Assembly: GCF_000931935.2 (NCBI RefSeq)
Contig: NZ_AZAC01000067.1
Span: forward strand, 115,247-179,246
Length of the DNA: 64,000 nt
Direction: 5' to 3'
Source: Dethiosulfatarculus sandiegensis
GTDB lineage: Bacteria; Desulfobacterota; Desulfarculia; Desulfarculales; Desulfarculaceae
In this document: one piece after another, positions 15,650-24,645 of the stretch
How positions within the stretch are numbered: position 1 is the first letter of the stretch
Layout: every line of letters starts with the position of its first letter
Program-made: the position numbers and the translations under genes
The notes under the pieces: model-generated
Told to the model about the DNA's origin: nothing
The model's database searches: none
The model's input: only the letters and a program-made list of their open reading frames with translations

Positions 15650-16984
15650 GTGAGCGTTGAAGTAACCATGCCCAAATGGGGCCTGACCATGGAAGAGGGG
15701 ATTGTAAGCAAGTGGTTCAAACAGCCCGGCGACGCAGTGGAAAAGGGCGAGCCGCTTTTTGAGGTTGAGACCGAAAAGATCACCAACCAGGTGGAGTCGC
15801 CCGCCTCCGGCATATTGCATCAGATAGTGGTGGCCGAAGGCTCCAAGGTGCCGGTGGGCACGGTATTGGCTGTACTGGCCGAGCCGGGAGAGACCCCGGC
15901 CAAAGTGGAAGCCGGGGCTGCCGCTCCCGCCGAGACCGGAGAGCCCGCTCCCGCACCTGCCGCCCAAAAACCTGCCGCCAAACCCAAATCGGATTTCAAA
16001 CCTTGCAGTCCGGCCGCCAGGCGGCTGGCCAAGGAACTTGGCGTGGATATCTCCCTGGTTGAGGGCACCGGCCCCAATGGCCGCATAACCGAGAAAGATG
16101 TGCAAAAGTTCCACGAGCAAGGCCCGCCCGAACCCAAGGCAACCCCCCTGGCCAAGCAGATTGCCCAGGATAACGGAGTGGATCTTAACCTGGTTTCCGG
16201 CACCGGGGAGAACGGGAAAATCACCAAAGAGGATGTGGAGCGCTTTATGGCCGGAGGTTCCGCGCCCGGCGCGGCCGGGTCGGCAGCGCCTTCAGTCCCG
16301 GAGAAAATTCCCTTCAGCGGCATGCGCAAGGCAGTGGCCGAAAATATGATGGCCAGCCTTAAGAACGCAGCCCAGCTAACCGCCTTTGTGGAGATAGACG
16401 TCACCCGGATGGCGGCCATGCGCGACCAGATTCGCGAGGAGTTCAAACGCGACGAGTCTGTGAAGGTTTCCTATAACGACATTCTCATCTGCATCGTCGC
16501 CCGAGCCTTGAAACGGCATCCAATCATGAATTCCACCCTGGTCGGCGAAGAGATCCTTTTGCATCCGGATGTGCATATGGGCATTGCCGTGGCCTTGCCC
16601 GAAGGCCTGATTGTGCCGGTGCTTAAGGATGCGGACAAAAAGGGACTTTTGCAGATAGCCAGGGAGGCCAGGGAGCTGGCGACCAAGGCCCGCAAGGGGC
16701 GGCTTGAGGTGGACCAGGTGACCGGGGGCACCTTCACCATAAGCAACACTTCCATGTACAAGGTCGATGGATTCACCCCCATTCTGCGCCCCCCTGAAAC
16801 CGGGATACTAGGTGTGGGACGGGTAAAGGATCGGCTGGCCATGAAAAACGGTGAAGTCACCGAACGTAAATACATGACCATCAGCTTGACTTATGACCAC
16901 CAGGTGGTGGACGGGGCTCCGGCTCACGCCTTTTTGGAGACCGTGGCCTTGTACCTGGAAAACCCGTCTCTGGCCCTGCTTTGA
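15650..16984 (+). CDS. acoC: Dihydrolipoamide acyltransferase (E2) with two E3-binding domains
   Basis: 444 residues, GTG start with AAGGAGG eight bases upstream. A lipoyl domain (about 1-78) has the modified lysine in ETEKITNQV. After an Ala/Pro-rich linker come two peripheral-subunit-binding domains: SPAARRLAKELGVDISLVEGTGPNGRITEKDV (about 118-155) and TPLAKQIAQDNGVDL...GKITKEDV (about 163-200). The catalytic acyltransferase domain (about 220-444) has the conserved DHQVVDG motif. E2 forms the complex core and passes the acyl group to CoA. Two binding domains are unusual, since most bacterial E2 have one. First gene of the operon. Confidence 0.93.
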   Translation: MSVEVTMPKWGLTMEEGIVSKWFKQPGDAVEKGEPLFEVETEKITNQVESPASGILHQIVVAEGSKVPVGTVLAVLAEPGETPAKVEAGAAAPAETGEPAPAPAAQKPAAKPKSDFKPCSPAARRLAKELGVDISLVEGTGPNGRITEKDVQKFHEQGPPEPKATPLAKQIAQDNGVDLNLVSGTGENGKITKEDVERFMAGGSAPGAAGSAAPSVPEKIPFSGMRKAVAENMMASLKNAAQLTAFVEIDVTRMAAMRDQIREEFKRDESVKVSYNDILICIVARALKRHPIMNSTLVGEEILLHPDVHMGIAVALPEGLIVPVLKDADKKGLLQIAREARELATKARKGRLEVDQVTGGTFTISNTSMYKVDGFTPILRPPETGILGVGRVKDRLAMKNGEVTERKYMTISLTYDHQVVDGAPAHAFLETVALYLENPSLALL

Positions 16985-17002
16985 GTTCGGAAAGGTGGAT
17001 CC

Positions 17003-18373
17003 ATGTTTGACGTTATGGTGATCGGCGGCGGCCCCGGCGGATATGCCGCGGCCATAAGGGCCTCCCAATTGGGCGGCAAGGTGGCTTTGATTGAGCAGGA
17101 CAGGCTCGGCGGCACTTGTGTGCACAAGGGTTGCATCCCTTCCAAAGTGTGGTTGCATACAGCCGGGCTCATGAAGCAGATAAAAGAGGCCAAGGCCTTT
17201 GGGCTCGACCTTGAGCCGCCCCGGCCGGACCTGGCTGCTGTAAAGGCGCGTAAGGACGGGGTGGGAAACGACATAGCCATGGGCATGGCCGGGCTTTTAT
17301 CGAACAACCAGGTGGAGTTTATGCAAGGCCGGGCCAAATTCATCGGCGCGGGCCAGGCAGAGGTGGATGGCCGGGAGGTTAAGGCCAAGGCCGTGATTCT
17401 GGCCATGGGCAGCTCCCTGGATATTCCTGATCTGCCCGGCTTGGAGGATGTGGTCATTACCAGTGACCAGGTTATGGATATGGATGAGGTGCCGGAATCT
17501 GTTTTGATCTTTGGGCAGGTCGGCCCCATAGAGGCTGAGCTGGCCTGCCTGCTGAACGGCTTTGGCTGCAAGGTTACCGTGGCTGCTGAACAGGGACGCA
17601 TTTTGCCGAACGAAGAGGCGGACACCAGTCAGCGGCTCACCCAGGGCCTGCGGGATCAAGGAGTGGATTTCCTGCCCAGGCACACCCTGGAATCCCTTGA
17701 ATCCAATAAAGACGGTTGCGTTGCCTGTCTGAAAGGCCCCAAGGAAGAGGTCCGCGTTGAGGTGCAAAGGGTTTTGTCGGCCTTTCGCAGGCCCAACAGT
17801 CAGGGTCTGGAAGAGGTGGGCGTTGACCTGGGGCCAGGTAAAGAAGTGCTGGTCGATGAATACCTGCAAACCTCATTGCAGGGGGTTTACGCCATCGGCG
17901 ATCTCACCGGCGGAACCATGTTGAGCCATGCCTCTTCTTTCATGGCCATTCCGGCGGCGGAAAACGCCATGGGGCGCAAAACCAAATTCAATCCGCGGCT
18001 GGTGCCAAGGGTCTTGTGGACCATACCCCAGGTGGCCGCCGTGGGGCTCAGTGAAGATCAGGCCGAGGACCAGGGCTATGATGTGGAAATCGGGGAGTTC
18101 CCCTACAGCATAAACGGCCTGGCCATGTCCCTGAATCAGATGGCAGGCAGTGTGCGCATTGTGGCCGACTCCAAATACGGCGAGATCCTGGGCATGCATA
18201 TCGTGGGCGCAGGCGCCACGGAGAATATCGGTGAAGGGGTTTTGGCCATGCAGCTTGAATGCACGGCCAATGAACTGGCCAGGGGATTGAGGCCCCACCC
18301 AACTTTTTCCGAGACCGTGGTCGATGCAGCCAGGGACGTGGGCGGTTGGGCCTTGTACCTGCCCAGAGGGTAG
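17003..18373 (+). CDS. lpdA: Dihydrolipoamide dehydrogenase (E3), atypical NAD motif
   Basis: 456 residues. The FAD-binding motif VIGGGPGGYAAAIRA opens the protein; the redox-active disulfide is GGTCVHKGCIPSK (Cys about 41 and 46). The C-terminal catalytic dyad is present in RPHPTFSET (His and Glu five apart). E3 re-oxidises the lipoyl groups of E2 and reduces NAD+. Oddity: the NAD-binding loop reads IFGQVGPIEAELA where the family has a Gly-rich GGGxxGxE pattern, so cofactor affinity or preference may differ. It follows the E2 gene by 18 bp and precedes the lipoate gene by 4 bp. Confidence 0.9.
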   Translation: MFDVMVIGGGPGGYAAAIRASQLGGKVALIEQDRLGGTCVHKGCIPSKVWLHTAGLMKQIKEAKAFGLDLEPPRPDLAAVKARKDGVGNDIAMGMAGLLSNNQVEFMQGRAKFIGAGQAEVDGREVKAKAVILAMGSSLDIPDLPGLEDVVITSDQVMDMDEVPESVLIFGQVGPIEAELACLLNGFGCKVTVAAEQGRILPNEEADTSQRLTQGLRDQGVDFLPRHTLESLESNKDGCVACLKGPKEEVRVEVQRVLSAFRRPNSQGLEEVGVDLGPGKEVLVDEYLQTSLQGVYAIGDLTGGTMLSHASSFMAIPAAENAMGRKTKFNPRLVPRVLWTIPQVAAVGLSEDQAEDQGYDVEIGEFPYSINGLAMSLNQMAGSVRIVADSKYGEILGMHIVGAGATENIGEGVLAMQLECTANELARGLRPHPTFSETVVDAARDVGGWALYLPRG

Positions 18374-18377
18374 GCCT

Positions 18378-19913
18378 ATGCAAACAAAACAACAAAAACG
18401 GGTTCTTCAGGTCCTGGATTGGGGACGCCTGGACTACCAAGAGGCCTTGAAACGTCAGCTTGAACTGGTGAAGGCCAGGCAAGAGGACAGAGCGCCGGAC
18501 AGCCTGATCCTGGTGGAACATCCGCCGGTGATCACCTTGGGAAGAGGGGGTGGGGGGGGTGATCTGCTCCTTGGCAAGGAGGATCTTTGCGCTAACGGCT
18601 TTGGCCTTTTCGAGACAGACCGGGGCGGCAAGGCAACCAGCCATATGCCGGGGCAGATGGTGGCCTATCCGGTGGTCAGGGTTGCTGACCATGATCTGCA
18701 CAGGTTTTTGAAAAATCTGCTTAAGGCCTGCTCGGAGGTGATAAGGAGCCTGGGCCTCAAACCCGAACGCAACCCGGATCAGCCCGGTTTGTGGGTGAAT
18801 GGGGCCAAGGCGGCTTCGGTGGGGATCGCGGTGAAGAAATGGGTCACTTATCATGGGCTTGCCTTGAATGTTTGCCCGGATTTAAACGGCTTTAACCTGA
18901 TCGTGCCCTGCGGCCTGCCCGGCCAGCCGGTGACCAGCCTGGAAAAGGAACTTGGTCGAAAGCCGGATATGGAGCAGGTGAAAAAGGATTTCGCCTGGGC
19001 CTTTGCCAAGGCGTTTGACTATACCGAGGTCAATTTTGTCAAGCCGGTGAAGCCAGGCCATCCCAAGTGGTTGGTGCGTCCCGCCCCGCCTGTTGAACCC
19101 ATAACAAGAATGGAAAACCTTTTAAAGGACCAGGCCCTGGCCACGGTCTGCCAAAGCGCCCATTGCCCCAATTTGGGGGAGTGCTTTAACCGGGGCACCG
19201 CGACTTTCATGATTTTGGGAGACCGCTGCACCAGAAACTGCCGTTTCTGCGCTGTGGAGAAAGGCCCTCTGGGACCGCCGGACCCGCAGGAGCCCAAACG
19301 TCTGGCTGTGGCGGCCCAAAATCTGAACCTGGATTACGTGGTCATCACATCCGTTACCAGGGATGACCTGCCTGACGGCGGCTCCAGGCAATTTGCCGAA
19401 TGTATTTATCAGGTCAGGGAAAAATGCCCCGCCGCAAAGGTGGAGGTGCTTACTCCGGACTTCCAAGGTAAGCAAAGCGCCCTTGCCACGGTGTTTCAGG
19501 CTGGGCCCAATGTATTCAACCACAACCTGGAGACTGTTCCCAGGCTTTACCGGGCGGTGAGGCCCCAGGCGGTTTACAGGCGTTCCCTTGAGGTGCTTGG
19601 AGCTGCGGCCGCAGCCGGACTTTTGGTTAAGTCGGGCCTCATGCTGGGTCTGGGCGAGGAGCTTAAGGAACTGAAACAGGTCTTTAAGGATTTGGTTCGG
19701 GCCGGATGCGTCTCCCTTACCCTGGGCCAGTATCTGCCGCCTTCAGCAGATCACGCACCACTTGTAAGGTATGTGTCCCCGGAGGAATTCGCCCGATTGA
19801 AAAATCTGGCCTTGAGCATGGGCTTAAGGCAGGTGGCCGCAGGGCCTTTGGTGCGCAGCTCCTACCGGGCGGAAGAATTGTTTTACGCGGACCAACAGGC
19901 CAGGGAGGCGTGA
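18378..19913 (+). CDS. LipB-LipA fusion: octanoyltransferase plus lipoyl synthase
   Basis: About 511 residues from the ATG at 18378. The N-terminal half (about 1-230) is LipB: octanoyl-ACP transferase with the conserved RGGKATSHMPGQ segment, Lys in GAKAASVGI and catalytic Cys in IVPCG. The C-terminal half (about 240-511) is LipA, a radical SAM enzyme. It has the auxiliary cluster motif CQSAHCPNLGEC (C-x4-C-x5-C), the radical SAM motif CTRNCRFC (C-x3-C-x2-C) and the terminal RSSYRAEE. One polypeptide would thus attach octanoate and insert both sulfurs. Its place directly after E2 and E3 indicates dedicated lipoylation of the complex. The two activities are normally separate proteins. Confidence 0.93.
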   Translation: MQTKQQKRVLQVLDWGRLDYQEALKRQLELVKARQEDRAPDSLILVEHPPVITLGRGGGGGDLLLGKEDLCANGFGLFETDRGGKATSHMPGQMVAYPVVRVADHDLHRFLKNLLKACSEVIRSLGLKPERNPDQPGLWVNGAKAASVGIAVKKWVTYHGLALNVCPDLNGFNLIVPCGLPGQPVTSLEKELGRKPDMEQVKKDFAWAFAKAFDYTEVNFVKPVKPGHPKWLVRPAPPVEPITRMENLLKDQALATVCQSAHCPNLGECFNRGTATFMILGDRCTRNCRFCAVEKGPLGPPDPQEPKRLAVAAQNLNLDYVVITSVTRDDLPDGGSRQFAECIYQVREKCPAAKVEVLTPDFQGKQSALATVFQAGPNVFNHNLETVPRLYRAVRPQAVYRRSLEVLGAAAAAGLLVKSGLMLGLGEELKELKQVFKDLVRAGCVSLTLGQYLPPSADHAPLVRYVSPEEFARLKNLALSMGLRQVAAGPLVRSSYRAEELFYADQQAREA

Positions 19914-19914
19914 A

Positions 19915-20277
19915 ATGGCCAAAAAGAGATTTGTATTGGAGTTTGGCATGGGCATTGACCTGCATGGGGAGGACGCCACCCAAGCGGCCTGCCGGGCGGT
20001 GAAAGACGCAGTGAGCCGCTCCTGCCTTTGCGGGCTTTTGGAGATCCACAACGTAGAGGATCTCTCGGAACCCGAGGTTGAGATTTTAGTGGCCTGCCCA
20101 AATCCCGAAAGCGTGGACCTGGAGATGGTTAAACAGGAGATTCCCATTGGCCAGAAGAGCGCCCGCGCCGTGCTCGGCGGCCTGGCCACCGATGGGCTCT
20201 GCGTGCCCCAGTTCGGACCGGACTGCAGCCAGGTGTTCATGGCCAACGCGGCTGTGACCGTATGGCTCGACGTATAG
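19915..20277 (+). CDS. Lin0512-family protein
   Basis: 120 residues, starting one base after the lipoate fusion stop, so translationally coupled. The conserved Lin0512 signature is visible near the N-terminus: FEFGMGIDLHGEDATQAACRAVKDAV (first residue of the domain L/F), then a region ending in VTVWLDV. No catalytic motif, signal peptide or membrane segment. Family members form small oligomers of unknown function and occur near acyl-dehydrogenase and acetoin genes. Its role in this operon is unknown. Confidence 0.75.
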   Translation: MAKKRFVLEFGMGIDLHGEDATQAACRAVKDAVSRSCLCGLLEIHNVEDLSEPEVEILVACPNPESVDLEMVKQEIPIGQKSARAVLGGLATDGLCVPQFGPDCSQVFMANAAVTVWLDV

Positions 20278-20327
20278 GAAAAGTAATCGTGCTTTGATCC
20301 CAGGGCATTAAAAGGAGGTTTAACGTC

Positions 20328-21290
20328 ATGAGCCTTAGCAACGAACAGATGGTTGAGATTTACACCACCATGGTGAAGATCCGCATGTTCGAGGAGAATG
20401 TGTCGGAGCTCTTTGCCGCCGGAAAAATACCGGGTTTTGTGCACCTCTATATCGGGGAGGAGGCAGTGGCCAGCGGGGTCTGCGCCTGCCTCAATAAAGA
20501 CGACTACATCACCAGCACCCACAGGGGCCATGGTCACCTGATCGCCAAGGGCGGCGACTTGCAGCTCATGATGGCCGAGCTCTTCGGGCGCAGCACCGGT
20601 TATTGCAAGGGCAAGGGCGGCTCCATGCACATCGCCGATGTGGAGCTGGGCATCCTTGGCGCCAACGGTATTGTGGGCGGCGGCCCGCCACTGGCCACCG
20701 GAGCGGCGATCGCCTGCGAGCATGATCAAAAACAGGCCGTGTCTGTCTGCTTCTTTGGCGACGGAGCTTCCAACCAGGGCACCACCCATGAGGCCATGAA
20801 CCTGGCCGCCTGCTGGAAACTGCCGGTGGTGTTTGTAAATGAAAACAACCTCTACGGCATCTCCTGCTGCACGGATAAATCCACCTGCGTGGCCGACCTG
20901 GCCGACCGCGCCGCTTCTTATGACATCCCCGGCGTGGTGGTGGATGGAAACGATGTGGTCGCGGTTTACGAAGCAGCCACGGAAGCCATTGCCCGGGCGA
21001 GAAAGGGCGACGGCCCCTCCTGGATTGAATGCAAGACCTATCGCCATCACGGACACTTTGAGGGCGACCCTTGCACCTATCGCACCGATGATGAGCTACA
21101 GGAATGGAAGGCCAAGGACCCGTTGCCCCGCATGGAGGCAAAACTGATCGATAACAAGGTCTTGAGCGCCGATGAAGTGGAAGGAATCAAGGCCAAGGTG
21201 AAAGAGGAGCTCGAAAAGGCGATCTCCTTTGCCGAGTCCAGCCCCATGGCTGATCCGGCCGATCTTCTGGAAGACGTCTACACCGTCTAG
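20328..21290 (+). CDS. acoA: Acetoin/pyruvate dehydrogenase-type E1 alpha subunit
   Basis: 320 residues with an AAAAGGAGG ribosome binding site. The thiamine diphosphate motif begins GDGASNQGTTHEAMN and ends with the NN pair in VNENNLYG. Also present are HRGHGHLIAKG and the phosphorylation-loop-like YRHHGHFEGDP. With the beta subunit it decarboxylates or cleaves the 2-oxo or acetoin-type substrate and transfers the acyl group to E2 lipoamide. Context (AcoR-type regulator, AcoX, Lin0512) favours acetoin or a related diketone precursor over pyruvate, but substrate cannot be fixed from sequence alone. Confidence 0.92.
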   Translation: MSLSNEQMVEIYTTMVKIRMFEENVSELFAAGKIPGFVHLYIGEEAVASGVCACLNKDDYITSTHRGHGHLIAKGGDLQLMMAELFGRSTGYCKGKGGSMHIADVELGILGANGIVGGGPPLATGAAIACEHDQKQAVSVCFFGDGASNQGTTHEAMNLAACWKLPVVFVNENNLYGISCCTDKSTCVADLADRAASYDIPGVVVDGNDVVAVYEAATEAIARARKGDGPSWIECKTYRHHGHFEGDPCTYRTDDELQEWKAKDPLPRMEAKLIDNKVLSADEVEGIKAKVKEELEKAISFAESSPMADPADLLEDVYTV

Positions 21291-21348
21291 TCCGGGAAAC
21301 GGTTGGTTCACGCAAATTGTGATTCTTTGATGAAAAGGAGCAAGATTC

Positions 21349-22323
21349 ATGACTACCATGAATTTCGGACAGGCGATCAATGACGCGCTCCGCCTGGAGA
21401 TGGAGCGGGATTCAAAAGTATATATCGCGGGCGAGGATGTAGGCGTATTCGGAGGCTGCTTTGGAGTCACCCAGGGGCTGCTGGCCAAGTTCGGGGATAA
21501 AAGGGTGCGGGACACCCCCATTACAGAAAGCGCCATCATCGGCACAGCGGTGGGAGCCGCCGCCGCGGGCATGCGCCCGGTGGCTGAGATCATGTTTGTG
21601 GACTTTATCGGAGTCTGCATGGATCAACTTTACAATCAGGCCGCCAAGATGAAATACATGTTCGGCGGCAAGGCCCGCATCCCCATGGTGCTTAGGGCGG
21701 CCTGCGGCGCGGGCATCGGCGCCGCGGCCCAGCATTCCCAGTGCCTGGAATCCTGGTTCATGCATGTACCAGGCCTCAAGGTGGTGATGCCCAGCACCCC
21801 GGCCGACGCCAAGGGGCTTTTGATGGCTTCCATTCGCGATGACAACCCGGTGGTGTTTTTAGAGCACAAGATGCTCTACGGGGTTGAGGGAGAGGTGCCC
21901 GAGGGCGAATACCTGCTTCCCATCGGCAAGGCCGACGTGAAAAAAGAGGGCACGGATGTGACGATCCTGGCCACGGCCCGCATGGTGCATTTCGCCCTGG
22001 AGGCTGCGGATAAGCTGGCCGCAGACGGGGTGAGCGCAGAGGTGGTCGACCCTCGCACCTTGAGCCCCTTTGACGAGGAAACCGTGCTTGAGTCGGTTAA
22101 AAAGACCCATCGCCTGGTGATTGTGACCGAAGACGTGAAGTTCGCGGGCTCCAGCGCGGAAATGGCAGCCATAATGGCGGAAAAGGCCTTTGATTATCTC
22201 GACGCCCCCATAACCAGGGTGGCCGCGCCTTTCTGCCCGGTGCCTTTTGCCAAACCGCTGGAAGACGCCTATGTGCCGAGCGTTGCCAAGATAATAGAGG
22301 CGGTTAAATCGGTTACCGCCTGA
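21349..22323 (+). CDS. acoB: Acetoin/pyruvate dehydrogenase-type E1 beta subunit
   Basis: 324 residues with AAAAGGAG ahead of the ATG. The transketolase-like pyrimidine-binding domain (about 1-180) carries the E1 beta hallmarks GEDVGVFGG, DTPITESAIIG and AQHSQCLESWFMHVPGLKVVMPSTP; the C-terminal domain (about 190-320) has DPRTLSPFD. Forms the alpha2beta2 E1 enzyme with the preceding gene. Confidence 0.94.
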   Translation: MTTMNFGQAINDALRLEMERDSKVYIAGEDVGVFGGCFGVTQGLLAKFGDKRVRDTPITESAIIGTAVGAAAAGMRPVAEIMFVDFIGVCMDQLYNQAAKMKYMFGGKARIPMVLRAACGAGIGAAAQHSQCLESWFMHVPGLKVVMPSTPADAKGLLMASIRDDNPVVFLEHKMLYGVEGEVPEGEYLLPIGKADVKKEGTDVTILATARMVHFALEAADKLAADGVSAEVVDPRTLSPFDEETVLESVKKTHRLVIVTEDVKFAGSSAEMAAIMAEKAFDYLDAPITRVAAPFCPVPFAKPLEDAYVPSVAKIIEAVKSVTA

Positions 22324-22393
22324 TGTGAATTTGCATAACCGGCCTGCGGCGGGCGGTTTTAATATCCTGCCGCGGGCCGACCTTGGGGGAAAA

Positions 22394-23419
22394 ATGCCGC
22401 TGATAGGTATCATCGCCAATCCCGCCTCGGGAAAAGACATCCGCCGTTTGGTTGCCCACGGCAGTGTGTTTGACAACCAGGAAAAGGTGCGCATTGTACG
22501 AAGGCTTTTTACCGGGTTGGCTGCCACAGGAGTGGATCAGGTCTGTTTTATGCCGGATTACTATGGCATTCTGCCCCGCGCTTTAAGGGAACTGAACCTG
22601 GATATGAAGGTGTTTCCCGCCAATTTCAAGCCCTACGGAAACCAGGATGATACGGTCAAGGCGGCTGAGATAATGGCTCAGCGCAAGGCGGCCTGCATCA
22701 TAACCCTGGGCGGGGACGGAACCAACCGGGCGGTGGTCAAGGGTGCGCGCAATATACCGATTTTGCCCATCTCCACAGGCACCAACAATGTATTCCCCGC
22801 CATGGTCGAAGGCACCATCGCCGGATTGGCCGCAGGTCTGGTGGCCACCGGCAAGGTTTCGCTTAACCAGGCGGCATACCACTCAACCCTGCTAGAGGTC
22901 CTGGTAAACGGCGAGTTGGCGGATATCGCCCTGGTGGACGCAGTGGTCTGTAATGAGCGTTTTGTGGGCTCCCGGGCGATTTGGGATATGAAAACCATAA
23001 GCCAGGTTTTTTTAAATCGGGCCCAGCCGGACAGTATAGGCCTTTCCTCCATAGGCGGCCTTTTGGAGAACCTGGACCCGGATGAAAAAAGGGGCATGCA
23101 TATCAGGCTCGGCCCCAAGGGAAAACACCTTCTGGCCCCGGTGGCCCCGGGTATAATGACGGACCTTTTTGTGGAGGCCATGGAGTTTTTTGGTCCGGCC
23201 GACCAGGTTCAGGTTGAGGAAACCCCTTGCGTAATGGCTTTGGACGGAGAACGCGAACTTGAGATTCCGGCCGGAAAACAGGCCTCGGTCCGGGTCTCTC
23301 CAGACGGCCCCTGGGTGATCGAGGTGACCAAAACCATGAAGGCGGCCCAGGAGGCAAGGCTTTTTGGGGGGATAGAAAATTTGGCGGATACGGGGCAAAG
23401 CCAGCCTGTTTTGGGGTGA
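22394..23419 (+). CDS. acoX: AcoX-like ATP-NAD kinase family protein
   Basis: About 341 residues from the ATG at 22394, preceded by a GGGGGA stretch; a GTG at 22325 is possible but lacks a ribosome binding site. The N-terminal IGIIANPASGKD motif and the GGDGTNR motif (ITLGGDGTNRAV) are those of the ATP-NAD/AcoX kinase family; a conserved STGTNNVFP follows. AcoX is regularly encoded in acetoin dehydrogenase operons but its reaction is not established. Last gene of the aco operon; it converges on the methyltransferase gene. Confidence 0.85.
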   Translation: MPLIGIIANPASGKDIRRLVAHGSVFDNQEKVRIVRRLFTGLAATGVDQVCFMPDYYGILPRALRELNLDMKVFPANFKPYGNQDDTVKAAEIMAQRKAACIITLGGDGTNRAVVKGARNIPILPISTGTNNVFPAMVEGTIAGLAAGLVATGKVSLNQAAYHSTLLEVLVNGELADIALVDAVVCNERFVGSRAIWDMKTISQVFLNRAQPDSIGLSSIGGLLENLDPDEKRGMHIRLGPKGKHLLAPVAPGIMTDLFVEAMEFFGPADQVQVEETPCVMALDGERELEIPAGKQASVRVSPDGPWVIEVTKTMKAAQEARLFGGIENLADTGQSQPVLG

Positions 23420-23505
23420 GCCGGAGGGTGCTTAATCCGGGTGCAGCCTTATTATGGTGGTCTTGATCTGGAAAAATGGCCACACCCGGTTAAATCAAAG
23501 GTCTA

Positions 23506-24546
23506 TTACGGTTTTCTGCCCACAAAGGCGGTGAGAGGGCCGTGGGGGCTGATAAAACCCGGCAGGGGCCTGGTCTCAAGAGAGACAAAGCCGACCTGTT
23601 GCAAGGTCTGCTCGATCTGGCCGGGTTCAAACATCATTTGTTCATTGTTCAGCACACCCGGCAGCCAGGAGAGGAGCTGTTCGGTTGGTTTGGTCTTCTC
23701 CTGGGTGAGGGTGCCTGTAATTATCAGCATAAGACCCTGGCTGTTCAGGGCGGTTTTAAATCTGGTCAATACCTCGGCCAGGCGGTCTTTAAAAAATTCC
23801 AGGGTCAAGCTGGCCAGGATCAGGTCATATCCTTCACCTATGGGGTCTTGGGAATAATCGCCTGCCATGGTCTGCACCCGGTCCTGCATCTGGTATTGGC
23901 TTATGGATTTTTCGGCAAAAGGAACCACCGGAGCTTGGTCAAAGAGCAAGCATTCAAGGCCGGGAAGGGCCTGGGCCAGGGCAATGCCCAAAAGACCTGG
24001 TCCGGCTCCCACGTCCAGCATTTTGTTCAATTTTTCGGCCTCGGGCAGGGTCTTTACAAACTCGACCACAGTCTGGGCCTGGCCGGAAGCCTGAATCTGA
24101 GCCAGCAGGCGGGCCATGTTGCCCCATTTTTGGGGATCGGCCCGTTTTTCTGGATCTTGCCTGACTTTTTGGGGACCTTCAAGCACCAGCTTACGCAGTC
24201 CACCGTTTAGCAGCTGTTTTTGCTTGGCATGCATGGTCAAAAGCACATTCCCCTGATAAGTGGGGCTGGTGCTGACCAGAAAAGAACGGGCCAGGGGGGA
24301 GTTAAGATATTGGCCGTCTTTTTTTTCTAAAAAATCCAGAGAAGCCAGGGCATCCATAAAAAAACCCAGGTTCTTGGGGTGGGCCTTGAGTGCAGAGGCC
24401 AGGTTTTCAGGGGAAACAGAGAGTTGGGTGTGGTCAAAGAGCTTCAGCTTAAGGCTCGTCTCCAGGATTTCCCAGATCATCTCCCCATTTTGCATATGGT
24501 ACAGACTATCTTTGGCGCATTCAGGTTTGGGTAGGGGAATTGGCAT
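23506..24546 (-). CDS. SAM-dependent O-methyltransferase family protein
   Basis: 346 residues with the two-domain layout of plant-type O-methyltransferases. An N-terminal winged-helix dimerisation domain spans about 15-100 (...LFDHTQLSVSPENLASALKAHPKNLGFFMDALASLDFLEKKDG...). The Rossmann methyltransferase domain (about 150-345) has motif I DVGAGPGLLGIALAQ and an acidic residue ending the next strand (CLLFDQ). It is used for small-molecule O- or N-methylation; substrate unknown. It has its own copy of the operator also found in front of the tetR gene next door, so it is probably the repressor's main target. Confidence 0.8.
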   Translation of the reverse strand: MPIPLPKPECAKDSLYHMQNGEMIWEILETSLKLKLFDHTQLSVSPENLASALKAHPKNLGFFMDALASLDFLEKKDGQYLNSPLARSFLVSTSPTYQGNVLLTMHAKQKQLLNGGLRKLVLEGPQKVRQDPEKRADPQKWGNMARLLAQIQASGQAQTVVEFVKTLPEAEKLNKMLDVGAGPGLLGIALAQALPGLECLLFDQAPVVPFAEKSISQYQMQDRVQTMAGDYSQDPIGEGYDLILASLTLEFFKDRLAEVLTRFKTALNSQGLMLIITGTLTQEKTKPTEQLLSWLPGVLNNEQMMFEPGQIEQTLQQVGFVSLETRPLPGFISPHGPLTAFVGRKP

Positions 24547-24574
24547 GTTAACCTCGTAAAATTTAAAAGTTTAG

Positions 24575-24592
24575 ATTGAGCAGTCAGTCAAT
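24575..24592. promoter_or_regulatory. TetR-family operator, site 1
   Basis: ATTGAGCAGTCAGTCAAT, an imperfect palindrome with ATTGA/TCAAT ends, lies 29 bp upstream of the methyltransferase start. It differs by a single base from the site at 25231-25248. Confidence 0.75.
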
Positions 24593-24645
24593 TGTGAGAA
24601 TTTGAAAAAGGGCCTGAAAACCGTGAGGCAACCCCAAGCCGGTTA

